A stretch of DNA of 64,000 bases from Saccopteryx bilineata (lineage: Eukaryota > Chordata > Mammalia > Chiroptera > Emballonuridae): contig NC_089490.1 of NCBI RefSeq assembly GCF_036850765.1, positions 126,136,522-126,200,521 of the forward strand, in the 5' to 3' direction. The notes beneath the pieces were generated by a model. That model saw only the letters and a list, made by a program, of their open reading frames with translations, was not told the DNA's origin and did not search any database. The position numbers were made by a program, and so were the translations under genes. Shown here one piece after another: positions 35,304-45,721 of the stretch; the stretch's first letter is position 1, and every line of letters begins with the position of its first letter.

Positions 35304-36889
35304 AATGGTATTATTTAGAAAACTTGATTATAATTCATCAAGAGTATCTCTTGTGTTATTCCAAAAGATAATTCTTAAAACAAAAATAAAAATTTACAAA
35401 GAAAATATGCAATTATAGGATGTTAAAGATATATTGTTTATATCAAAAATATCTAAATCCTCATGAATCTTATATGTAAACTGTATTTATGACTTGTAAA
35501 TATTTGTTAAACCCGTACAGTGTCCTTTGTACTGCACTGAGTACTGTAGGACCAATCATGACTAAAAAAGCCTGGTGTCTGACCTCATGATGCTTAATGG
35601 CCTAAAACCTAGACAGCATCTGTTCTTATCACCCTGGGACTTGGCAGGTATATCTGGACACACGGCACTGTGTGCCCTTAACATGTATGATTACCTGCAG
35701 ATGCAGCATACTCATACATTTCCCTATACACTACAACATCCAGTTTATCAAGATGTATTGTGCATTTTTATATGTGTATCATTACACCCCAATAAAGCTA
35801 AAATAATCTAAGTCATTTAGCTAAAATAGAAATAGAAAGACTGCTGGACTTAGAGCAAGACGAAGAAAATGTAGCCTTAGGCATGTCACTTAACCACTGA
35901 AGAAATTTCAAGTTCATTGCATTTTGGTTAGATTTAAAGACATAATTTGGAAGAATACTATGTATTCTTATAACTGACTAACTATATATATATGGAGAGA
36001 GAGAGAGAATATTCCAATGGTAATTTATAGAAAATTATGTGTTGGTTTTTTTTGAGAAATTTTTCAGAAAATGATGTATTTTCATTAAAATTTATACTTA
36101 CAAGATACAGCAATAAAAGGTGATATGGGGTAGGATGTAGAGGCAGAATGGCTCTGTATCTAAAATCTGCATCATTTAGAATAAAAATATTGATACTGCA
36201 TTCACTATATACATAGCCTAGAAGAGGCCAATGGATAGGAATTCCACCAGCGGCTTTTCTCCCACTCCTGCAAACTCAACTGTAGTTTATCTAGTCTTTC
36301 ATTCTTTCCTCCTATCTCAGACCATGAAAGGGCTTTGCTTCTAATTCTCCCACCTCAAGGAATTTACCTGATCAATTAATTTAAAAAGCAGCAAACTTCT
36401 CTTCAACTTTATATTGTCCTGTTAGCTACAGCTTTTTCTTTTACTTTTTCTTCATAGCTAAAATTATCCACAGATTTCTTTACACCTGTTTTCCCTTTTT
36501 CTCCTCTTCGACTCACTGGAATCTTGAAACTGCTATATGGGATTGCTCTTGGCAAAGGTGACCAATCTTACCACTAAAAGTCTGTGGAAGCTTTATTTTT
36601 ATCTCATTTGATTTCTCTGTGGTGTTGGGGGACAGAGTGAATCTGTAGTACATCAGGGCATTCAAATGGAGATGTGAGTAGGTAGTTATATCTGTAGATC
36701 GAGAGCTGAGGAAAGATGTCAGAGCCATTTAGATAGATTTGAAAGTCTCCCCTGAAGCTATGGAAATTGCAGTGTAAGGAGGAAGAGCACCAAGAAAGGA
36801 ACCCTGAGGAATTACAGCATTTAGGAGGTCAGCAAAGGAAGTATAGTCCATGAGGAAATTTGAGAAAGAGGTGTAGCAGTTTTAAAATG
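35304..36889. other. Unassigned non-coding sequence
   Basis: No gene recognised. A MIR-like scrap (GGCATGTCACTTAACCACTGA) lies at about 35880-35900, and a TA/GA simple repeat at about 35982-36008. Confidence 0.5.
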
Positions 36890-37395
36890 TTTTGATTCTT
36901 TGATACTCTTTCTTTCAGTAGACAGATTTGATTTTTTTCTTCTCTGGAATGTAGGCTGGATTTAGTGAATTCTTTCTAAAGAAAAGAATGTGATTTAAGT
37001 GTTGCTAAGTGCCTTCTGAGCCTGTATCATGAAAAGGATAGCTCTTACATTGTTTTCTCCACGTCTGAATCTCTCATTCTGATTGAAGCCATATGCCATA
37101 TTGCGAGGACACTCAAATAGCCCTGCAGAAAGGCCTGCATGGAGTGGCCACATGGAAAGGAACCAACTTGCCAACCAGATTACTGAGCCACCATGAAAGC
37201 AGATGTTCCTGTCTCAGTCAAAACATCAGATGAATACAAGTCTTTCAAATGAGACCCCCAAAATGGGAAGACACAAACCATTCCTGCTTTGCCGTTTGAC
37301 TATCCAACTCACATAAACAATGAAATAAATAACTATTGTTCCAAATTGCTATGTTTTGAGGTGATTTATTATACAGCAATCAATAATGAATTCAG
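36890..37395 (+). mobile_element. MLT1-type (ERVL-MaLR) solo LTR
   Basis: The sense MLT1 order is clear: AATGTAGGCTGGATTTAGTG, GCGAGGACACTCAAATAGCC, GGAACCAACTTGCCAACCAG, GAGCCACCATGAAAGCAGAT, TATGTTTTGAGGTGATTTAT, and the terminal CAGCAATCAATAATG. It is an old solo LTR. Confidence 0.85.
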
Positions 37396-37779
37396 AGGAG
37401 CCAGAAAGGCAGTAGAGAAATAGAGTTTGGGAAGGTAATTTAAATTGAAAACAAAAATACTTTTTCTATTGTTAATTAGTTATGAATACACAATGACTCC
37501 TTGTAGTTTCCTTTTTATTGCATTTAGAAAACTGAGAGATCATTATGAACATACAGTACACGTGCCCAGATCTTTGATGTTGTTCAGGAAGGCCTCATAA
37601 TTGTTTATACTCATGTAGCCACCATCCAAGGCAAGATCTAGTAAAAGGCGAAAGATTTATGCGATCTGAAGAGAAACCAGAGTATACCAAGGCAAGATCT
37701 AGAAAACCTCCGTCACCCTGGAGATAGCTCTTCTGCTTCTACCTAGTCAGTTGTTTCATTCCAAGTCCAAATCATTTTT

Positions 37780-38016
37780 TTAATAATTCTTTTATTTTTT
37801 ACAATTTATTTTTTACATTTTATTTATTCATTGTTTTAGAGAGAGGAGACACAGAGAGAAAGAGACAGAGAGAGGAAAGAGATAGAAAGAACAGAGGGAG
37901 GAGCAGGAAGCATCAACTCCCATATGTGCCTTGACCAGGCAAGCCTGGGGTTTCAAATCGGCGACCTCAGCGTTCCAGGTCGACGCTTTTACCCACTGCA
38001 CCATCACAGGTCAGGC
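37780..38016 (-). mobile_element. tRNA-SINE of the second family
   Basis: The head end reads GACCTCAGCGTTCCAGGTCG ... ACCATCACAGGTCAGGC. A perfect 13-bp TSD CCAAATCATTTTT (37767-37779 and 38017-38029) brackets it. The body is purine-rich on the plus strand (GAGAGAGGAGACACAGAGAG). Confidence 0.93.
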
Positions 38017-38055
38017 CCAAATCATTTTTAAATTAAATAATTGTAGATTATTTTT

Positions 38056-38466
38056 GCACTTTATTTATTTATTTGTGTGTGTGACAGAGACAGAGAGAGA
38101 TAGAAAGGGACAGACAAACAAGAAGGGAGAGAGATGAGAAGCATCAATTCTTTGTTGCAGTACCTTAGTTGCTCATTAACTGCTTTCTTATATGTGCCTT
38201 GACTTGGGGGCTACAGCAGAGGCTATGACCCCTTGCTTAAGCCAGTGACCTTGGGCTTCAAGCCAGTGACCTTTGGGCTCAAGCCAGAGACTATTGGGTC
38301 ATGTCTGTGATTCCATGATCAAGCCAGTGACCCCTCGCTCAAGCCGGTGAGCCCGCACACAAGCTGGATGAGCTCGTGCTTTAAGCTGTCAACCTCAGGG
38401 GTTTGAACCTGGGTTCTCTGCGTCCCAGTCCGACACTCTATCCACCGCACCACCATCTGGTCAGGC
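38056..38466 (-). mobile_element. tRNA-SINE of the third family with internal repeats
   Basis: The head end reads TCCACCGCACCACCATCTGG. The centre holds about seven degenerate units of roughly 20 bp (AAGCCAGTGACCTTGGGCTT type). It is the same family as 30027-30456, with a longer array than the copy at 49155. Confidence 0.9.
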
Positions 38467-38479
38467 ACACTTTTAGTTT

Positions 38480-38655
38480 TATAAAAATGGAATGGTGCAG
38501 TATTATTTTGTGCCTGGTTTCTTTCACTCAGCAAACTATTAATAAGATTCATTCAAGTCATTGCCTATATCAGTACTTCATTCTTATTAGCAAGCAGCAT
38601 TCCATGGTATGAATATATCACAATTTATTTATCCATTCTTCTTCCTTTATTTCAT
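38480..38655 (-). mobile_element. L1 3'-end scrap
   Basis: TTTCTTTCACTCAGCAAACT and GCAGCATTCCATGGTATGAA are an eroded reverse complement of the L1 ORF2 C-terminal region. Confidence 0.55.
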
Positions 38656-39030
38656 AATTAAAACAAATATATTTGTTTCTTCATCATTGCAGAAACATCA
38701 AAATTACATGGATAAAACTACATGTACAAAACTATGCAGAAAAATTTTATTTCATTATAAATAACATCATAGAAGTCAGTGGAATGCATTAGGAAATGAT
38801 TGATAGTTACCATCTCTACAGACTCTTTATGGAATGAGAAACTTATAAAGATTCTGTTGACCATAAGGAGTACATTGCCCATGTGACATTTAACTTGAAA
38901 ATACAAACTGTTATGCAAAATATCATAAATAGGTCAATTATTCTGAGAAAAAAAAATTGAGCCAAAAGACACATTTAAAATTAATGACCGAAATAAAAAA
39001 ACCAGAAAGAACAGAGAGAGTTTATTGGTT

Positions 39031-39079
<49 letters not shown>

Positions 39080-40314
39080 TCAGCAATATCCCTAGAGTCA
39101 TTTCATATATGGAGGCCAATGAGACATATGGGCCAATGATGTTTTCAATTGTTCTTTGTGGAGTATTTGATACTTCTTTAAATCAAGTCTACCTGAATAT
39201 TTTTGATATATTTAATTACATATTTAAAGAGACTTGATACAGACTTTGGAACCATAGTAATTTTTCTATAAAATCTTTTTGTTCTTGATGAGTTTAAGGT
39301 CATGTGTTTAGAAATATGTTAGTTTGATTATTTTTAGTTGGAAATTTCAAAGACATTTTGTAAATGATACTAGTTTTAAAAGAGTTACCACTTTCTCAGT
39401 TCTGAACTTCTGAAGCCTAACCACTTCGAAATAATGTTGAATTTGAGCTACAGCAAAGAGCGGCACTAAGCTTAATTTTGTTATTGATATTTTCCCCAGA
39501 GGGGCAAAATAATCTCAAATCATATACATCAACTACTCTCCTGCACTTTCTAATTTATAATCTCTGTCAGTTTTTAGTTATGGGAGTAGCCAAGAGATTA
39601 TCTGAAAACACTTTGTTTCTACTTTGCCTTTCTTCCCCGGTAATATAAATATATGAAGAGGTTATTGTTTACCCTATAAAATAGGTACATTATAATTTAT
39701 GAATACTTCCAAAGCTGTGTTCGAGTCTGTTAAACTATGTGACGAGCTAGAAACGGTGATTTTCCTCAGTGGGAAAGACATATTAAAGGGAGAGCTTTCC
39801 TTGTATCCTTAAGGACCCCTCTGATCCCATTTCATCTTGATTACTCTTTATCGCTGACCTTTGGACAACTTGCCTCATCCTGTTCTTTGTTTTTACTTTC
39901 CTGTATCAATTAAGTGAAAATACTGTCCTCATCAATTTCATCTCCTGGTATTGCCGAAGATCGGGCCCCCTCAGGCACAGATCTCAGCCAGCAGCCTGGA
40001 ATCTGTGTAGGTGGGCGGCTCCCTATACTGCTGCCTTCTTCCTTAGAAGCTGAAAATTGAAGTCAGCAGTTGTAATCAGACTCGAGGATTACAATTTATC
40101 CGGGCTGTTGTTCACTGCTACTAGTTTCAATTTTAACTTGTCTCTGCTAGGCAATTAAAAGTAAGCTCTCAGAGTAAGAATTTATGTACAACTGTTTTAT
40201 AACTGTAAGCTTCATGAGTTCTGAAACTTAGAAGATAAACCTACAGGAACATCCTATGATTTTGTTTAACCATTCTAACTTATATCTAATTTAAGGTTTT
40301 TGAGGAAAAGGCTA
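38656..40314. other. Unassigned sequence with a CA microsatellite
   Basis: No gene recognised. Apart from the (AC)n run listed separately it is AT-rich intergenic DNA up to the L1 target site. Confidence 0.5.
39033..39076 (+). repeat. (AC)22 microsatellite
   Basis: Uninterrupted AC dinucleotide, about 22 units, likely polymorphic. Confidence 0.98.
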
Positions 40315-40324
40315 GGGTTATTTT
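40315..40324 (+). repeat. L1 target-site duplication, left copy
   Basis: GGGTTATTTT, identical to 48097-48106. Together they mark the exact ends of the L1. Confidence 0.9.
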
Positions 40325-40484
40325 TTTTTTTTTAATTTTATTTTTTCAATGGGGTGACATCAATAAATCAGGATACATATATTCAAAGATAACAAGACCA
40401 GGGTATCTTGTCGTTCAATTATGAACGATGCATACCCGTCACCCAAAGTCAGATTGTCCTCTGTCACCTTCTATCTTGTTTTCT

Positions 40485-40536
40485 TTGTGCCCCTCCCCCT
40501 CCCCCTTTCCCTCTCCCATTCCCCCCTCCCCCCCGT
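40485..40536 (-). repeat. G-rich tract of the L1 3' UTR
   Basis: The plus strand reads CCCTCCCCCTCCCCCTTTCCC followed by more C-runs, so the L1 sense strand is G-rich. G-rich 3' UTR tracts able to form quadruplexes are a known L1 feature. Confidence 0.85.
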
Positions 40537-40574
40537 AACCACCACACTCTTATCAATGTCTCTTAGTTTCACTT

Positions 40575-43500
40575 TTATGTCCCACCTACGTATGGAATAA
40601 TGCAGTTCCTGGTTTTTTCTGATTTACTTATTTCGCTTCGTATCATGTTATCTAGATCCCACCATTTTGCTGTAAATGTTCCGATGTCATCATTTCTTAT
40701 GGCTGAGTAGTATTCCATAGTGTATATGTGCCACATCTTCTTTATCCAGTCATCTATTGACGGGCTTTTTGGTTGTTTCCATGTCCTGGCCACTGTGAAC
40801 AATGCTGCAATAAACATGGGGCTGCATGTGTCTTTACGTATCAATGTTTCTGAGTTTTTGGGGTATATACCCAGTAGAGGGATTGCTGGGTCATAAGGTA
40901 GTTCTATTTGCAGTTTTTTGAGGAACCACCATACTTTCTTCCATAATGGTTGTACTACTTTACATTCCCACCAACAGTGTATGAGGGTTCCTTTTTCTCC
41001 ACAGCCTCTCCAACATTTGCTATTACCTGTCTTGCTAATAATAGCTAATCGAACAGGTGTGAGGTGGTATCTCATTGCCGTTTTGATTTGCAATTTCTCT
41101 AATAGCTAAAGAAGATGAGCATCTTTTCATATATCTGTTGGCCATTTGTATTTCTTCCTGGGAGAAGTGTCTGTTCATATCCTCTTCCCATTTTTTTATG
41201 GGATTGTTTGTTTGTTGTTGAGTTTTATGAGTTCTTTGTATATTTTGGATATTAGGCCCTTATCTGAGCTGTTGTTTGAAAAAATCATTTCCCATTTAGT
41301 TGGCTTTCTGTTTATTTTGTTATGTTTCTCTTGCTGAGCAAAAACTTCTTAGTCTGATGTAGTCCCATTCATTAATTTTTGCCTTCACTTCTCTTGCCAT
41401 TGGAGTCAAATTCATAAAATGCTCTTTAAAACCCAGGTCCATGAGTTGAGTACCTATGTCTTCTTCTATGTACTTAATTGTTTCAGGTCTTATGTTTAGA
41501 TCTTTGATCCATTTTGAGTTAATTTTAGTACAGGGGGACAAACTGTAGTCCAGTTTCATTCTTTTGCATGTGGCTTTCCAGTTTTCCCAGCACCATTTAT
41601 TGAAGAGGCTTTCTTTTCTCCATTGTGTGTTGTTGGCCCCTTTATCAAAAATTATTTGACTATATATATGTGGTTTTATTTCTGGACTTTCTATTCTGTT
41701 CCATTGGTCTGAGTGTCTATTTTTCTGCCAATACCATGCTGTTTTGATTGTCGTGGCCCTATAATAGAGTTTGAAGTCAGGTATTGTTATGCCCCCAGCT
41801 TCATTCTTTTTCTTTAGGATTGCTTTGGCTATTCGGGGTTTTTTATAGTTCCATATAAATCTGATGATTTTTTGCTCTATTTCTTTAAAAAATGTCATTG
41901 GAAGTTTGATGGGAATTGCATTGAATTTGTATATTGCTTTGGGTAATATAGCCATCTTGATTATATTTATTCTTCCTAGCCAAGAACAAGGTATATTCTT
42001 CCATCTCATTATATCTTTTTCAATTTCCCTTAACAATGGTTTATAGTTTTCATTATATAAGTCCTTTACATTCTTTGTTATGTTTATTCCTAAGTATTTT
42101 ATTTTTTTTGTTGCAATCGTGAAGGGGATTATTCTTTTGAGTTCCTTCTCAGTTGTTTCATTGTTGGCATATAGAAAGGCTATTGACTTCTGAATGTTAA
42201 TTTTGTATCCTGCGACCTTACTGTATTGGTTTATTGTTTCTAGTAGTCTTTTTGTGGATTCTTTGGGGTTTTCGATGTATAGGATCATATCATCTGCAAA
42301 AAGTGATACCTTTACTTCTTCTTTTCCGATATGGATGCCTTTTATTTCTTTGTCTTGTCTGATTGCTCTGGCGAGAACCTCTAGTACCACATTAAATAAG
42401 AGTGGAGAGAGTGGACAACCCTGTCTTGTTCCTGATTTAAGGGGGAAAGCCTTCAGTTTAGTGCCATTTAATATGATGTTAGCTGATGGTTTATCATATA
42501 TGGCCTTTATCATGTTGAGATATTTTCCTTCTATACCCATTTTGTTGAGAGTCTTAAACATAAAATTGTGTTGTATTTTATCGAAAGCCTTTTCCGCGTC
42601 TATTGATAAGATCATGTGGTTTTTGTTCTTTGTTTTGTTGATATGGTGTATTACATTAACCGTTTTACGTATGTTGAACCATCCTTGAGATTCTGGGATG
42701 AATCCCACTTGATCATGATGTATTATTTTTTTAATATGTTGTTGTATTCGATTTGCTAGTATTTTGTTTAGTATTTTAGCATCTGTATTCATTAGAGATA
42801 TTGGTCTGTAGTTTTCTTTTTTTGTGCCATCCTTGCCTGGTTTTGGTATGAGGGTTATGTTGGCCTCATAAAATGTGTTTGGAAGTATTGCTTCTTCTTC
42901 AATTTTTTGGAAGACTTTGAGTAGAATAGGAACCAAGTCTTCTTTGAATGTTTGATAAAATTCGCTGGTATAGCCGTCAGGGCCTGGACTTTTATTTTTG
43001 GGGAGGTTTTTAATGGTTTTTTCTATTTCTTCTCTACTGATAGGTCTGTTTAGGCTTTCTGCTTCTTCTTGACTCAGTCTAGGAAGGTTGTATTGTTCTA
43101 GGAATTTATCCATTTCTTCTAGGTTGTTGAATTTAGTGGCATAAAGTTTTTCATAGTATTCTACAATAATTCTTTGTATATCTATGGTGTCCGTGGTGAT
43201 TTCTCCTCTTTCATTTTGGATTTTGTTTATATGAGTTCTTTCTCTTTTTTCCTTGGTAAGTCTTGCCAAGGGTTTGTCAATTTTATTGATCTTTTCAAAG
43301 AACCAGCTCCTTGTTCTATTAATTTTTTCTATAGTTTTTCTGTTCTCTAATTCATTTATTTCTGCTCTGATTTTTATTATCTCCTTTCTTCGGCTGCTTT
43401 TGGGTTGTCTTTGTTCTTCTTTTTCTAGTTCCTTAAGGTGGGAAGTTAAGTGGTTCACTTGGGCTCTCTCTTGTTTGTTCATATATGCCTGAAGTGATAT

Positions 43501-44397
43501 GAACTTCCCTCTTATCACTGCTTTTGCTGCATCCCATAGATTCTGATATGTCGTATTGTCATTTTCATTAGTCTGTATAAATCTTTTGATCTCTGCACTT
43601 ATTTCTTCTTTGACCCATTCATTTTTTAAAAGTATGTTGTTTAGTTTCCACATTTTTGTGGGATTTTTTTCCTCTTTTTTGCAGTTGAATTCTAGTTTCA
43701 AGGCTTTATGATCAGAAAATATGCTTGGTAAAACTTCAATTTTTCTGAATTTGCTGATGTTGTTTTTGTGGCCCAATATATGGTCAATTCTTGAGAATGA
43801 TCCATGTACACTGGAGAAAAATGTATACTCAGTCACTTTGGGATGAAATGTCCTGTAGATGTCTATCATATCCAGGTGCTCTAGTGTTTTGTTTAAGGCC
43901 ACTATGTCTTTGTTGATTCTCTGTTTGGATGACCGATCTAGAGCCGTCAGCAGTGTATTGAGGTCTCCAAGTATGATTGTATTTTTGTCAGTTTTTTTTT
44001 TAAGGTCAATAAGTAGCTGTCTTATATATTTTGGTGCTCCTTGGTTTGGTGCATATATATTAAGAATTGTTATGTCTTCTTGATTCAGTGTCCCCTTAGC
44101 CATTATGAAATGGCCATTTTTGTCTCTGAGTACTTTTCCTGTCTTGTAGTCAGCATTATCCGATATGAGTATTGCTACGCCTGCTTTTTTTTGGATGTTA
44201 TTTGCTTGGAGTATTGTTTTCCAGCCTTTCACTTTGAATTTGTTTTTATTTTTGTTACTTAGATGAGTTTCCTGTAGGCAGCATATAGTTGGATTTTCTT
44301 TTTTAATCCATTCTGCTACTCTGTGCCTTTTTATTGGTGAGTTTAATCCGTTTACATTTAGTGTAATTATTGATACTTGTGAGTTCCCTATTGCCAT
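40575..44397 (-). pseudogene. L1 ORF2 (endonuclease-reverse transcriptase), two C-terminal frameshifts
   Basis: The first frame is 1,025 codons. Endonuclease residues fall at the positions known for human ORF2p: N14, E43, D145, N147, D205 and H230 (motifs QETHL, GDLN, SRIDH, SDH). The RT palm is intact: D600 in MILSID and FADD at 700-703. The frame closes at 41322-41320 after SARET. Homology continues in a second frame, then from an A7 run (41197-41191) in a third frame to 40575, which contains the cysteine-rich [19 protein letters not shown] segment. Total length (3,823 bp, about 1,274 codons) is normal for mammalian ORF2. As read, the protein would lose the C-terminal cysteine-rich region, which human L1 needs for efficient retrotransposition. 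The shift in the A7 run could be an assembly error; the first shift is not in a homopolymer. Confidence 0.93.
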
Positions 44398-44599
44398 TTT
44401 ATATCTTGCTTTCTGTTAGTTTTGTGTCTTGTTTGATCCTTCTCTTTCGTTTTTCTATCTTTTGTTTTTATTTGGTTGTATTCCATACATCTTTCCTCTG
44501 TTGCTATCTTTTTTATCTCATGTGCTTCTGTGGTGGTTTTTTCAATGGTGGTTACCTTTGAGTAATGAAAAGGGTCCCTACCCTGTTCATTGTAGCAAA

Positions 44600-45721
44600 C
44601 TATTTTGTGAGTACTTTTGCACTCCATCGTCCTTTGCTACTGTTAATCTCCATCTTCTCCCCCTCTTTCTTTTTGTTGTTGTCACAGTTTAAATTTGGTT
44701 TTATTGTGTTCTTCTTGGAGCTTTTACTTGTGGCTCTGTTTTTTTTTTTGTTCTTTGTATCTGATTGGAGAACCCCCTTTAGTAATTCCTGGAGTGGGGG
44801 TTTTCTGATGATAAATTCCCTCATCTTTTCTGTATCTGTGAATGTTTTTATTTCTCCTTCATATTTGAAGGATAGCTTTGATGGGTATAGTATTCGTGGC
44901 TGAAAGTTTCTCTCTTTCAGGACTTCAAATATTGGGGTCCACTCTCTTCTAGCTTGTAGAGTTTCTGCTGAGAAATCTGATGATAATCTAATGGGCCTTC
45001 CTTTATATGTTGTATTCTTCTTTTCCCTGGCTGCCTTGAGAATTTTTTCTTTGCTGTTGGTTTGTGTCAATTTCATTATGATATGCCTTGGAGTAGGTTT
45101 GTTGGGGTTAAGAAAACTCGGTGTTCTGTTTGCTTCTTGAATTTGAGGCTTTAGTTCTTTCCACAGGCTTGGGAAGTTCTCATCTATTATTTGTTTGAGT
45201 ATGTTCTCCATTCCATTTTCTCTCTCTTCTCCCTCTGATATACCTATTATTCTTATGTTATTCTTTTTGATGGAGTCAGATAATTCTTGTAGGGCTATCT
45301 CATTTTTTTTAATTTTTGAGTCTCTTTCTTCTTCTCTCTGTTGTGCCTCAAGTTGCTTGTCTTCTATTTCACTAATCCTCTCTTCTATCTGACCTGTTCT
45401 ATTAGCTAAGCTTGTTACTTCGTTTTTCAGCTCGTGAATTGAGTTTTTCATCTCTGTTTGATTTGTTTTTATAGTTTCAATTTCTTTGGACATATATTCT
45501 TTGTGTTCATTGAGTTGTTTTCTGAGCTCCCTAAATTGCCTTTCTGTGTTTTCTTGTATATCTCGGAGGATTTTTAGGATTTCTATCTTGAATTCTCTGT
45601 CATTTAGCTCCAAGGTTTCCAATATATTAAATTTTTTCTCCATAGATTTTTCCTCATCTAGCTGTGTTACCTCTCTTTCTTTTGTATCCATGATATTCGA
45701 TTTTCTCTTCCTTAATGGCAT
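44600..45721 (-). CDS. L1 ORF1p, intact (373 aa)
   Basis: This is the RNA-binding chaperone that coats L1 RNA as a trimer. It is one uninterrupted frame from the ATG at 45721. Residues about 40-150 are a long coiled coil (RDIQENTERQFRELRKQL; SISEIEDKQLEAQ-type heptads). An RRM-like domain starts at NNIRIIGI (about 154-161). The C-terminal domain contains PRHIIMKL (211-218), YKGRPIRLSSDFS (239-251) and ILYPSKLSF (277-285). The length exceeds human ORF1p (338 aa). The excess includes a Lys/Asn/Ser-rich basic tail at about 320-373. ORF2 follows after 202 bp, so ORF2 would need reinitiation as in human L1. The intact frame argues for a young element. Confidence 0.95.
   Translation of the reverse strand: MPLRKRKSNIMDTKEREVTQLDEEKSMEKKFNILETLELNDREFKIEILKILRDIQENTERQFRELRKQLNEHKEYMSKEIETIKTNQTEMKNSIHELKNEVTSLANRTGQIEERISEIEDKQLEAQQREEERDSKIKKNEIALQELSDSIKKNNIRIIGISEGEERENGMENILKQIIDENFPSLWKELKPQIQEANRTPSFLNPNKPTPRHIIMKLTQTNSKEKILKAAREKKNTTYKGRPIRLSSDFSAETLQARREWTPIFEVLKERNFQPRILYPSKLSFKYEGEIKTFTDTEKMREFIIRKPPLQELLKGVLQSDTKNKKKNRATSKSSKKNTIKPNLNCDNNKKKEGEKMEINSSKGRWSAKVLTK

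Noticed and set aside
39025..39237. ORFs coding poly-Thr-His across the CA repeat
   Set aside because: Simple-repeat translation artefacts.
42194..42688. 164-codon hydrophobic ORF on the plus strand
   Set aside because: Antisense shadow of L1 ORF2.
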